Shown here in pieces: positions 53,724 through 62,297 of a DNA stretch of 64,000 bases. The stretch's first letter is position 1. Every line of letters starts with the position of its first letter. The position numbers and the translations under genes are program-made. The notes beneath the pieces were generated by a model. That model did no database searches. It was not told where the DNA came from and saw only the letters and a list, made by a program, of their open reading frames with translations. The DNA comes from Pedobacter sp. PACM 27299. Its GTDB lineage: Bacteria; Bacteroidota; Bacteroidia; Sphingobacteriales; Sphingobacteriaceae. The stretch is taken from assembly GCF_001412655.1 (NCBI RefSeq), contig NZ_CP012996.1:2604001-2668000 (forward strand), read 5' to 3'.

Positions 53724-54638
53724 ATGAAAACAGCTAGAATGATGACCGTTCTGCTTTTATTTTTCACTGCTTTTTCGGCATGTAAAAAGGAGGAGCGGAT
53801 AGAATTGGCAAAGCCAACAGCCGATAACATTGAGATCGGTACTGCGAATAATAAACAAGCTTTAAAAGGAAGAGATTTCCATTTCAATGCCGACGTGGTT
53901 GCTGCCAGCAAAATAAAGGGGATACAGCTTCGAATCCTGCAGAAAAGCACCGAAACTTATAGCAAAACCTGGAAACTGGAATTCGACTGGCAGGAATATA
54001 TTGGTGCAAAAAATACGAATGTGCACAAGCATTTTACCATGCCTGCGGATGCACCTGATGGAAAGTATGATTTCTATTTTATTGTACTCGATGAGAACGG
54101 AACGCAGCTGGAAATTAAGGAAGAAATTACCATTGCCGATCCTGCAAATATGCCGGTAGATCCTGTAATCGGCCGTGATATGATCTCCCGAAATGAGACC
54201 ATGATCTATTACATGGATACTTGGGTCGAGCAAGAATTGACCTTCAAAAAAGGGGATGAAATGACTGCTCATGCTCAGGTTTCCCAGCTAAAAGGCGACG
54301 GAGTTTTATATACTTTATTGATTAAGAAAAGCGCTAATTATTACCCGGAATCTATTGATAAACTTGATTTTAATAAAGCAATTGTGATTTCAAAAGTAGA
54401 ACATAAGGACTTACCTGCGGCTTCAAAAATTACTACACTAAAACAGGTAAATGGTGTTTATGGTGGGGAGAAAATTGTCATCGGAGCAGATAAAGATGGT
54501 AATGAGCCAGTCTCAAACCCTATCAGCGGACAAAAAGCATGGGAGTCCGGCAAGTATAACCTGGTAATTTTATATAAAAATACCAGCTATAACAGAAGTG
54601 TGTACAAGGTGATTCCAATCACCATAGATTATAAATAA
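53724..54638 (+). CDS. DUF4625 lipoprotein 1
   Basis: About 304 residues from the ATG at 53724. The frame opens at 53682 with 14 Asn/Lys-rich residues that look like untranslated leader, so the inner start, MKTARMMTVLLLFFTAFSAC, is preferred. After the lipoprotein Cys comes a beta-rich DUF4625-like part (GRDFHFNADVVAASKIKGIQL, FTMPADAPDGKYDFYFIVLDENG), then a second domain of about 150 residues not recognised. It follows the receptor and precedes a short DUF4625 protein by 1 bp. Confidence 0.75.
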   Translation: MKTARMMTVLLLFFTAFSACKKEERIELAKPTADNIEIGTANNKQALKGRDFHFNADVVAASKIKGIQLRILQKSTETYSKTWKLEFDWQEYIGAKNTNVHKHFTMPADAPDGKYDFYFIVLDENGTQLEIKEEITIADPANMPVDPVIGRDMISRNETMIYYMDTWVEQELTFKKGDEMTAHAQVSQLKGDGVLYTLLIKKSANYYPESIDKLDFNKAIVISKVEHKDLPAASKITTLKQVNGVYGGEKIVIGADKDGNEPVSNPISGQKAWESGKYNLVILYKNTSYNRSVYKVIPITIDYK

Positions 54639-54639
54639 G

Positions 54640-55116
54640 ATGAAGAAACTGAAAGTATTAGTCTGCTGTTTATTACTGGTGGTAGCCCTGAGCAATTGCA
54701 GTAAAGATAAGGCTGAGCCGATTGATACCACTTATCCGGAAATTAATACGGATGTGGCGCAGGCATTTCCAAAGCAATGCAGTGTATTGAAAAGAGGAGA
54801 GAAGTTCGTGTTTAAAGCATTGTTAACTGATAACGCTCAATTGGGTTCTGTAAGTGTCGATATCCACCATAATTTTGACCACCATACCCACAGTACAGAA
54901 CTGGAAGAATGTGAAATGGCACCCATAAAACAAGCGGTAAAACCATTTTTGCTGATCAAAAATATAGCTATTCCTGCCGGGCTGAAATCTTATGAGGTTA
55001 ATGCCGAAATCGAGGTTCCCGCAGATGTGGATCCCGGAGATTATCATTTTATGATTAGACTGACAGATAAGGAAGGCTGGCAAACGATCAAAGGATTGAG
55101 TATCAAAATTAATTAA
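54640..55116 (+). CDS. DUF4625 lipoprotein 2, His-rich
   Basis: 158 residues with lipoprotein Cys at 20 (VVALSNCSKDK), one DUF4625 domain. Residues 76-87 (HHNFDHHTHSTE) hold five His in a conserved DUF4625 loop, and a Cys follows at 91. It would bind divalent metal ions. It starts 1 bp after the previous gene, so the two are translated together. Probably an accessory surface or periplasmic binding protein for the receptor upstream. Confidence 0.82.
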   Translation: MKKLKVLVCCLLLVVALSNCSKDKAEPIDTTYPEINTDVAQAFPKQCSVLKRGEKFVFKALLTDNAQLGSVSVDIHHNFDHHTHSTELEECEMAPIKQAVKPFLLIKNIAIPAGLKSYEVNAEIEVPADVDPGDYHFMIRLTDKEGWQTIKGLSIKIN

Positions 55117-55128
55117 CAACATCGGAAA

Positions 55129-55188
55129 GGGGGCTTTATCATATTGCTTAGGATTTGCCATACTGCTTAGGATTTGGCCCCCTGTTTT
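55129..55188 (+). terminator. Terminator with duplicated loop
   Basis: GGGGGC (55129-55134) pairs with GCCCCC (55177-55182), followed by TGTTTTAT. The long loop holds two copies of a 19-bp unit (TATTGCTTAGGATTTGCCA at 55142 and TACTGCTTAGGATTTGG at 55161). Confidence 0.65.
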
Positions 55189-55189
55189 A

Positions 55190-55566
55190 TTCGGGATTCA
55201 TCTGGAGAAGCGCTATAGCAGGCATCATACTTATGAGTTTTTCTTAAGTATTGGAATTAGGTTGCTAGGGATTTTTCAGGTTAAATGACCCCTGCAACCT
55301 CTTTTGTTATTTCTTTTTAACGAGTTTAAAACATATTATAGATTTCATTTTTAATTCTTTAGGTGTGTTGGTTATCTCTTGTTTAATATCATATTGGTCT
55401 GAATTAATTTCAGCTTGTTAACCGCTCCCATCATGGCAATATTTTGTGCAGGCCCGCATGGGTACCAGCCGGGTAACCGTCACCCGGATCATGCTCGTGC
55501 AGCAGTTTTCTAAATGCGGGCAAAAGAGGAAATGGAAGCTGTTTTATCCCGCTTCAGTCGGAATGG
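55190..55566. other. Intergenic region upstream of gene fragment
   Basis: AT-rich at first, more GC-rich from 55430. The frame of the following fragment stays open back to 55477 without a start codon. No promoter or RNA was recognised. Confidence 0.4.
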
Positions 55567-55863
55567 ATGAGGAATGGACAAACGGAAGTTTATGTTTGTT
55601 TTAAATCTGCGAATGGGGAATTAATTTCTGATAGTGCTTATGTGGGGAACCTGAATGGCCTTGCAGAAAGTAATAAAGAACAAGTAGAAAAGAAACATTA
55701 TATGGTAGTTAAAGTTCGTTTTGACCGGGTTGAAGCAGATTATCATCAAAAAATAATAGCCCATAAAGAGGGAAGGATCGGCACCAAAGCTTTCCGGCAT
55801 ATAGCAAAAGAATACGAAATGCTGAAACAGAAACTGAAATCCCTGCCGGGAAAACCTTCCTGA
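55567..55863 (+). pseudogene. Gene fragment, possibly DUF6266-like C-terminus
   Basis: 98 codons from the first ATG, but the frame is open upstream to 55477 and reads like protein (SCFIPLQSEWMRNGQTEVYV), so the ATG may be internal. The stretch YVCFKSANGELISDSAYVGNLNG resembles the end of DUF6266-type proteins of Bacteroidota, with a Lys/Glu-rich helical tail after it. The N-terminal part is missing, so it is probably a remnant. Expression as a short protein cannot be excluded. Confidence 0.4.
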
Positions 55864-55879
55864 AATTTATAGGTGATGC

Positions 55880-56065
55880 TTATGCTCTGGTTTTAAATGT
55901 TGATCTTAAATAAGCGGTGGTCCCTAAAATTGGAAGTCATATAATGATAGCGATCCAGACAATTTTATCCAGAAGGCTAAGCGTTTTATTTTTTACAGCT
56001 TTGACAGTACCATAAACCAAAGAAAAGAATGCGATAATCAATACCAGCAGTTCGAGAATCGTCAT
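55880..56065 (-). pseudogene. PLDc_N-type membrane protein with in-frame TGA
   Basis: ATG at 56065 gives a membrane helix (LELLVLIIAFFSLVYG), then LLDKIVWIAIII; a TGA at 55937-55939 stops the frame at codon 43. The same frame continues with LPILGTTAYLRS to 55880. The two pieces together match the pattern of cardiolipin-synthase N-terminal (PLDc_N) small proteins, where W-I-hydrophobic-P-(I/L)-G-x-x-x-Y runs through the stop. Thus one nonsense codon breaks the second helix. It lies 12 bp upstream of the end of the MFS gene's coordinates. Confidence 0.5.
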
Positions 56066-56077
56066 ACACAAAGGTAA

Positions 56078-57280
56078 TTATTTCATCACCTGATCATCAT
56101 GATTTCTTCTCCTGAAAAGTAAACAGCTCAGAGCAACGATCGTACAGGTCCACATCGTGAATACCATCGGATAAGCGGTGTTGTTATGAAGTAAACTTAA
56201 AACCGAAGTAATTAGAAATGCTGATAAATAACTTAAGGAACCGATCAAGGCCGAGGCAGAACCTGAAAATGCGGGAAGTGTAGCCAGATATAAAGCGGTT
56301 GTATTTGGTAAAATAGGACCAAGCATCGACAGGAACAGAAAAGCAAAAGTCAGGAGCAGATAGAAAGGGCCATTAAAGTAAATCACTAAGATCATTCCTG
56401 CGCCGGTAATCAATTGAAAAATCAGTGCATATTTGGTAATGACTTTAACTTCAAAGTGTTTCAGTAATCGGGTGTTGATGATGCCTGTGAAAATAATTCC
56501 TACGGCCAGCATGGAAAATATAAATCCAAATTGCTTCTGGCTAACCGCATAGAGCTGAGTAAATACGAATGGAGAACCGGTAATCATCGCAAATGCAGCA
56601 CTGTTACTCACTGCTCTGACTAAAGCATAATTCACAAAGGAAGGGCTTTTTATACATTGGCTGTAAGCGTTTCTGATACCTTTGAAATTTAGTTTCTTGA
56701 CGGCTGTACCGGGTTTCCCATCTGGCAGCACCGTTAAACAGCCTAATAAACCCATTCCCGAAAGTATCGCCATAATCAAGAACAAGTACTTCCAGGTAGA
56801 TTGATCGGAGAGCATGCCGCCAACCATTGGCGCAAGAATGGGTGAGACCCCCATCAATATTTGCAGAAGTGTAAAAACATGTGCCGCACGATTGCCCTTA
56901 TAGAGGTCATTTACCAATGCTCTGGAGATCACCTGACAAGCACTTCCAGCCAGGCCCTGTATGAACCTTAAGGCCAGTAACAGCGTGAAAGAGCTGGTCA
57001 GCATACAAGCCACACTGCATAATATGTAAATCGACAGCCCTAATTTTAAAGGTAATTTTCTGCCCCATACATCAGATAGTGGGCCAATGAACAACTGACC
57101 AAAAGACATCCCGAAAAGAAATAGCGTTACGGTCGTTTCCATCCGCACTATCGGTACCTTAAAATACGAAGACATCACGCTAAAAGCAGGTAAATACATG
57201 TCGATGGAAATAGATCCTATGGCTGTTAAAATACCTAGTGTAAGCGTAATGAGCAGTGGCTGCAGATTTCGTTTTTGCAT
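56078..57280 (-). CDS. Bcr/CflA-family drug-resistance MFS transporter
   Basis: 400 residues with twelve predicted membrane helices. The N-terminus has SISIDMYLPAFSVMSSYF, the hallmark D-x-Y-L-P-A motif of Bcr/CflA drug/H+ antiporters, and motif A is GQLFIGPLSDVWGRKLPL. Helix 5 motif C-like GVSPILAPMVGG is also present. It probably exports a drug or metabolite using proton motive force. It is divergent from a MocR regulator (89 bp) that likely controls it. Confidence 0.92.
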   Translation of the reverse strand: MQKRNLQPLLITLTLGILTAIGSISIDMYLPAFSVMSSYFKVPIVRMETTVTLFLFGMSFGQLFIGPLSDVWGRKLPLKLGLSIYILCSVACMLTSSFTLLLALRFIQGLAGSACQVISRALVNDLYKGNRAAHVFTLLQILMGVSPILAPMVGGMLSDQSTWKYLFLIMAILSGMGLLGCLTVLPDGKPGTAVKKLNFKGIRNAYSQCIKSPSFVNYALVRAVSNSAAFAMITGSPFVFTQLYAVSQKQFGFIFSMLAVGIIFTGIINTRLLKHFEVKVITKYALIFQLITGAGMILVIYFNGPFYLLLTFAFLFLSMLGPILPNTTALYLATLPAFSGSASALIGSLSYLSAFLITSVLSLLHNNTAYPMVFTMWTCTIVALSCLLFRRRNHDDQVMK

Positions 57281-57369
57281 GGTTAAATATTCGTTTGTAT
57301 TCTACAAAACTAAGCTTACATTGGTTCTGTAAAAAGAGCCATTATATAAGTAATTCATAGTGCCAATTT

Positions 57370-58863
57370 ATGGGTAAAATATCACCTGAAATCCTGCTGA
57401 CTTTCATCCATCTGGATCGAAAACTTAAAACACCGCTTTACATTCAGTTGTATGATGCGATGAAACAAGGCGTATTTGATGGCATGCTGAAGCATGGCGA
57501 CCGAATGCCATCTACCAGAAGTCTGGCGGCAGAATTTAGTATTTCCAGAAATTGTGTGTTACTGGCTTTTGAGCAGCTGACACTGGAAGGATTTCTAAAC
57601 GGTAAAACGGGAAATGGTACTTACGTTTCTGAACAAGTCAATGAACTAAAACTCGATAACAGGAAATCCAAGAAAGACTTATCTCCGGAAGAAAAGGTAT
57701 TGAAACCAATTGAAATGACTGATCTTCCTTCACATACAAAATATGTGGTCAATTATGTGGGTCAGGAAGCGATGCTGCCATTTCAACCCTCTACACCTTC
57801 GCTGGTTGATTTTCCATTCCAGATCTGGGCGAGAATTGCGGCCAATGTGTACCGGAATATTCATCAGTTACATTTGGGCTACGATAGTGCACAGGGTTAT
57901 CTTCCGCTGAGGGAAGCCCTCACAGATTATCTTCGGATGAACCGCTCGATCAGCTGTACTGCGGATCAGATTGTGCTGGTCAATGGCTCTAGTCAGGCGA
58001 TGCAGCTCATCGCAGAACTGCTGTTGAAAAAAGAAGACCAGTGCTGGATGGAAGACCCGGGCTTTCTACGTGCAAAATCTGCTTTTGCCCGTTTCGGTGC
58101 TCAAATTTGTCCGGTTCCTATAAAAGATTCAGGCATGGATCTGGACTATGCCATGCAGCATTTTCCGGCAGCAAAATTAGCGTATGTGACGCCTTCCCAT
58201 CAATATCCGCTGGGGGAGACCATGCCTTTAATGGTAAGGATAAAACTCCTGAAATGGGCTGCACAAAAGGATATGTGGGTGATAGAAGATGATTATGAAA
58301 GTGAATTCCGATATTTAAATAGACCGATACCCGCACTCAAAGGCCTGGATACTTTCGGGAAAGTGATCTATGTGGGTACCTTTAACAAGACCTTATTTCC
58401 TGCACTAAGAATCGGATATATGGTGCTGCCTTCAGCAGCTATTGCACAGCAATTTACCATTGCCAAAGCAGTGATTGATCGCCAGAGTCCGGTTATTGAT
58501 CAGGCCATTTTAACCGAGTTTATTCTCGGAGGACATTACACCAGGCATTTACGAAGGATGAGGCTGGTGTATCGAAAAGCACAGGAAGAACTGATTCTAT
58601 TGCTAAAAGAACATCTCGGAAATCAGCTTCGGATTGCAGCAGCAGAAGCTGGAATGCACCTGGTGGCCTGGTTGATGAGCGATCAGGATGCCACAGCTAT
58701 CGCACTAAAAGCAAGAGCCAGCGGTGTATTTATCTATGCTGTGGATGAGCTGGCGATAGATTTTAAGCATCCGAAAGCCTTGATTATTGGCTTTACCGGA
58801 TTTAGCATTCAGCTCATGGAAGCAGCAGTACTGATGTTGAAAAGCATTTTGGAAGAAGAATAA
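57370..58863 (+). CDS. MocR/PdxR family PLP-dependent transcriptional regulator
   Basis: 497 residues: a GntR winged helix (about 20-86; TPLYIQLYDAMKQGV, MPSTRSLAAEFSISRN) and an aminotransferase-like domain (about 150-497) with PLP Lys K340 in GTFNKTLFPALR and EDDYESEFRY. It is the second MocR protein in the window. It is divergent from the Bcr/CflA transporter, so control of efflux in response to an amine or PLP-bound ligand is inferred. Confidence 0.92.
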   Translation: MGKISPEILLTFIHLDRKLKTPLYIQLYDAMKQGVFDGMLKHGDRMPSTRSLAAEFSISRNCVLLAFEQLTLEGFLNGKTGNGTYVSEQVNELKLDNRKSKKDLSPEEKVLKPIEMTDLPSHTKYVVNYVGQEAMLPFQPSTPSLVDFPFQIWARIAANVYRNIHQLHLGYDSAQGYLPLREALTDYLRMNRSISCTADQIVLVNGSSQAMQLIAELLLKKEDQCWMEDPGFLRAKSAFARFGAQICPVPIKDSGMDLDYAMQHFPAAKLAYVTPSHQYPLGETMPLMVRIKLLKWAAQKDMWVIEDDYESEFRYLNRPIPALKGLDTFGKVIYVGTFNKTLFPALRIGYMVLPSAAIAQQFTIAKAVIDRQSPVIDQAILTEFILGGHYTRHLRRMRLVYRKAQEELILLLKEHLGNQLRIAAAEAGMHLVAWLMSDQDATAIALKARASGVFIYAVDELAIDFKHPKALIIGFTGFSIQLMEAAVLMLKSILEEE

Positions 58864-58934
58864 TTTCGACAATGATTTATTCCTAAATTATGTATAATAT
58901 TGATTTCTCGTAAATTAACGATTAGCGCAATCAA

Positions 58935-59954
58935 ATGAACAGAAGTCATTTTTTAGATTATTTAAAGGGCATAGCCATATTTTTAGTGGTCTGGGGCCAC
59001 TCCATACAGCATTTTAGTACAGGTTACGAGACTTCGGAGAATGGCTTGTTTATGTTCATTTATTCCTTCCACATGCCTTTATTCATGACGATCAGCGGCT
59101 ATCTATTCGCTTTTAGTAAGAAAAGGAAGGAGCTGGAGCTGATGGTAAAGACAAAAGCGACTCAGTTGTTGATCCCTGTATTCAGCTGGGCAATTCTTAT
59201 GGTCGTGCTTTCCTATTATAAAGAGCTGTTTTCCGCTGATCTGAAACATAGTGTCCTCCTTTTTATTAAATCTTATATCAGTATTCTTCCTTACTATCTA
59301 TGGTTTTTATGGGCGCTTTTTGTGATTTCCATATTAGTTTCAGTGATCGCCAGTAAGTTTAAGGATAGGGTCACCTTACATATTCTAGTATTTGGGTTGC
59401 TACTGTGTTTAACGGATCGTTTTGGCCTGATGTACATTAAATTTATGTATCCATACTTTCTATTTGGATATTTCTACAACTTGTACCGCGAGAAATTTGT
59501 AGCCTGGGAAAAGCCGCTGACTTATTTGAGTTTTGTGGTCTTTCCTGTTTTATTGTTCTTCTTTTGGTCTAAAGAGGACCTGATCTATCAAAGTGGCATG
59601 TCATTATACAAGCCAGAAGTACTCAAGGTAGTCCTGATTTCCTTGAAGCGATATGTGATTGGATTTACAGGTATGGTCGTGGTCGTAACGATTTTAAGGA
59701 GGCTGCTTTATTTTCCAAAAGTTACCTTTATTACTAAAATGGGTACCTTGAGTTTAGGGATTTACATCATCCAAACCATTCTATTTCAAGGAATAGACAT
59801 TTTCGCTCCGGTGACTACGATGAATGATTACCTCTATACTTTTGGGTATACGCTGGCATTGTCGGTCGTGATGATTGTGATCTGTATGTACCTGACTTCC
59901 ATCATCAGCAAAATTCCAGTGATTGGAAAAGCCCTGTTTGGGGGAAGATATTAA
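58935..59954 (+). CDS. Acyltransferase 3 family membrane protein
   Basis: 339 residues with about ten membrane helices. It begins RSHFLDYLKGIAIFLVVWGHSIQHF, where the conserved His after helix 1 is the proposed catalytic residue of the acyltransferase 3 family. MPLFMTISGYLFAF follows, also a family signature. Such enzymes O-acetylate surface polysaccharides, lipids or antibiotics. No glycan-synthesis cluster is adjacent, so its substrate is unknown. Confidence 0.9.
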   Translation: MNRSHFLDYLKGIAIFLVVWGHSIQHFSTGYETSENGLFMFIYSFHMPLFMTISGYLFAFSKKRKELELMVKTKATQLLIPVFSWAILMVVLSYYKELFSADLKHSVLLFIKSYISILPYYLWFLWALFVISILVSVIASKFKDRVTLHILVFGLLLCLTDRFGLMYIKFMYPYFLFGYFYNLYREKFVAWEKPLTYLSFVVFPVLLFFFWSKEDLIYQSGMSLYKPEVLKVVLISLKRYVIGFTGMVVVVTILRRLLYFPKVTFITKMGTLSLGIYIIQTILFQGIDIFAPVTTMNDYLYTFGYTLALSVVMIVICMYLTSIISKIPVIGKALFGGRY

Positions 59955-59980
59955 GCCTGAGGTATTAATTAGCGATACGC

Positions 59981-60820
59981 TTAGCTATTCATCGTTGCCC
60001 TGAAGGCTTTAGGGCTGATCCCTTTCTGCGATTTAAAGAATTTGTTCAGGTGACTTTCATCTGCAAAGCCCAGCTCATTGGCTATTTCGGTGATGCGCAT
60101 GTCGCTGAAACGCAGTCGGGCTTCGACCAGTCTGATCCGAAGCTGAGCAATATATTGCTGCAGGGTTTCATGGGCATGTTTCTTAAAATACTTGCTGAAA
60201 TAATGCTCAGAGATCCCAAAATGGCTGCTTAGACTTTCTGCCCTCAGCTTTTCAGGACTGTAAATATTGGCCTGTATATAGTTTAAAATCTCTAATGCCT
60301 TCTCTTCCGAATCCTCCCTGACTGCTGCTGGCATATATTTGGCAATATTGCGGGCGACCAGCACTATCATCGTGTCCACCATTTTAGCGACCAGCTCTTT
60401 ATTATAGAGATCTCTGTTCACATATTCAGCGATTATAGCCTGGATCAGCGAACGGATCAAAACTTTGTCGGAGAAGTTTTTGAGAATACAACCCGGTTGG
60501 TGACTCGCATTGTTCAATATATATTCCATTCTTCTGATATCTTCCGTATGAAAATCGTTAGAGCGGATATATACATTACCGAAGCGTAAAAAGAAAAACT
60601 CTGTGGTGGTTTCGATTTCAAAAGAATGACAGTCTTCCGGGGTGATCAGAAACATCTGATCTGCCTGGTATTGGAACTTGTTATTGTTGATACACTGCAT
60701 CCCTGTTCCAGATAACACATAAACCAGTTCAAAAAACAAATGCTTGTGCGCCGCTTTAGGGCATTCATCCAGCTTTTTGTAAATGACTTCAAAAGGCTCA
60801 TACAAGTGTTCTCTGTTCAT
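59981..60820 (-). CDS. AraC-family transcriptional regulator
   Basis: 279 residues. An N-terminal cupin-like ligand domain (about 15-90; KAAHKHLFFELVYVLSGTGMQC) and a C-terminal double helix-turn-helix (about 180-278; LSSHFGISEHYFSKYFKKHAHETL, EIANELGFADESHLNKFFKSQKGISPKAFR). The cupin part suggests control by a small sugar or metabolite. It is convergent with the acyltransferase gene and located 173 bp downstream in sequence from the GH27 gene's end on the same strand; a link with the alpha-galactosidase is possible. Confidence 0.92.
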   Translation of the reverse strand: MNREHLYEPFEVIYKKLDECPKAAHKHLFFELVYVLSGTGMQCINNNKFQYQADQMFLITPEDCHSFEIETTTEFFFLRFGNVYIRSNDFHTEDIRRMEYILNNASHQPGCILKNFSDKVLIRSLIQAIIAEYVNRDLYNKELVAKMVDTMIVLVARNIAKYMPAAVREDSEEKALEILNYIQANIYSPEKLRAESLSSHFGISEHYFSKYFKKHAHETLQQYIAQLRIRLVEARLRFSDMRITEIANELGFADESHLNKFFKSQKGISPKAFRATMNS

Positions 60821-60993
60821 AGGGCTGAATTTAGTTCAGCAAATATATGTTATTGAGGAATATGGATTTCCAGTTTGGCAGGAATGTACTGCTATATAGC
60901 CTGATTGTACAGGTAGTCGGGCTATAATCAGTTGAATTCTGTCTATAGGAAGCCAATTTCACCACAGTAACTTGTAAGGCCTATGGCTTATTC

Positions 60994-62229
60994 TTACGGA
61001 GCGGATTGAAAAACATTAAATGGGATAGACCTGCCTTTTAGTTTTAAAGTCACTACGCCATGTGCCGGAACTTCAAAACTCAATTGTTTGGATTTAGCTG
61101 TTGTTAAATCCTGGTGTTTCCATAAATCACGGATCTGATAAGGTTTCGAAGTATCGATTCCTAAACTATCCGGTTCAAAGCTAATGTTTGCCGACTGTTT
61201 TGATCTGTTGAACAAGGTCACCGCAACTTCTCCGCTCATGGTAGAAATCAAGGGCTTTGCCCAGACTTCCAGATCTCCTGTTTTTTTCAACCTGCGGGAT
61301 TGATAACCTAGTGGATCCTGATTGAGCGCGATGATCTCCTTATTCGTTACGAGTTTCAGACTTTCTTTAGACATCGTTCTTAAATCATTCCCTAATAATA
61401 GGGGAGAGTTGAGGATACACCACATGGTAAAGTGCGATTTGTCTTCTTCCGCGCTCATGCCGCGACCCACCTGCAGCATATCCATATCATTGACATGCCC
61501 CGCAGAACTGTACTTCCATAAGTCTGCATTTTTATCGATAATATGTAGAATGGATTCAAACTTATTGTCAATATCTCCAGAAATACGCCATGAATCCGCG
61601 ATATTCACTGCCCAGATTCCTGGAAACTGCCAGCGGCAGATGTTAAAAATAACCTCAGGTTTTATACTTTTAATATGGTTTGCAATTTGTGTGTAGCGGA
61701 TCTCTTCATTTAATTTCAACTGCTCTCCACCACACCAATCGATTTTGATAAAATCATAACCCCAGGTGTTCAGCATCAGGTTTAAATCCCGTTCATCATG
61801 ACCATACAATCCTGAACCTACGCCTACGGTATCTTTATCCCAGATGGACGCACAGGTGTTTATCCCTGCCTCCGCATAAATTCCTGCTTTTAAACCCTTG
61901 CTATGGATATAGTCGGCAACTGTTTTCATGCCATTAGGAAAACGTCCGGAATGAACCAATAACTCTCCTTTTTCATTTCTGCCTCCGAAAAAACCATCGT
62001 CAATATTTACAAAATTATATCCTGCTGCTTTAAGTCCGGTGGAGATCATGAAATCAGCCTGTGCCTTGATGATCTTTTCATCAATCGCTACACGAAAATT
62101 ATTCCAGCTGGACCAGCCCATAATCGGTGCTTTCGGTTTTGAAGTTTTAGTTTGTGCAGTAAGATCTGTGCTAAAAAAAGAGAGTAAAAGAAGGGAAGAA
62201 AAAATTAAGGATAATGGTTTACGCTGCAT
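60994..62229 (-). CDS. Alpha-galactosidase, GH27
   Basis: 411 residues with signal peptide ending near DLTAQ. The GH27 barrel starts APIMGWSSWNNF, has FVNIDDGF and the nucleophile D164 in FIKIDWCGG; the acid/base is D219 in SWRISGDI. A C-terminal beta-domain follows (about 320-411). It releases terminal alpha-galactose from glycans in the periplasm. Length is normal. A Y_Y_Y/LuxR-type regulator gene lies directly upstream on the same strand, 68 bp away. Confidence 0.94.
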   Translation of the reverse strand: MQRKPLSLIFSSLLLLSFFSTDLTAQTKTSKPKAPIMGWSSWNNFRVAIDEKIIKAQADFMISTGLKAAGYNFVNIDDGFFGGRNEKGELLVHSGRFPNGMKTVADYIHSKGLKAGIYAEAGINTCASIWDKDTVGVGSGLYGHDERDLNLMLNTWGYDFIKIDWCGGEQLKLNEEIRYTQIANHIKSIKPEVIFNICRWQFPGIWAVNIADSWRISGDIDNKFESILHIIDKNADLWKYSSAGHVNDMDMLQVGRGMSAEEDKSHFTMWCILNSPLLLGNDLRTMSKESLKLVTNKEIIALNQDPLGYQSRRLKKTGDLEVWAKPLISTMSGEVAVTLFNRSKQSANISFEPDSLGIDTSKPYQIRDLWKHQDLTTAKSKQLSFEVPAHGVVTLKLKGRSIPFNVFQSAP

Positions 62230-62297
62230 TGATATAAAGGTTTATGAGGCTAATATAGAAATTAAAAGGATTTGATTTAAAACGGCTGGTTTTTACA

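Noticed and set aside
60821..60993. TATAGCC/GGGCTATA stem as a terminator
   Set aside because: The stem is bulged and has no T-run on either strand, so no feature was called.
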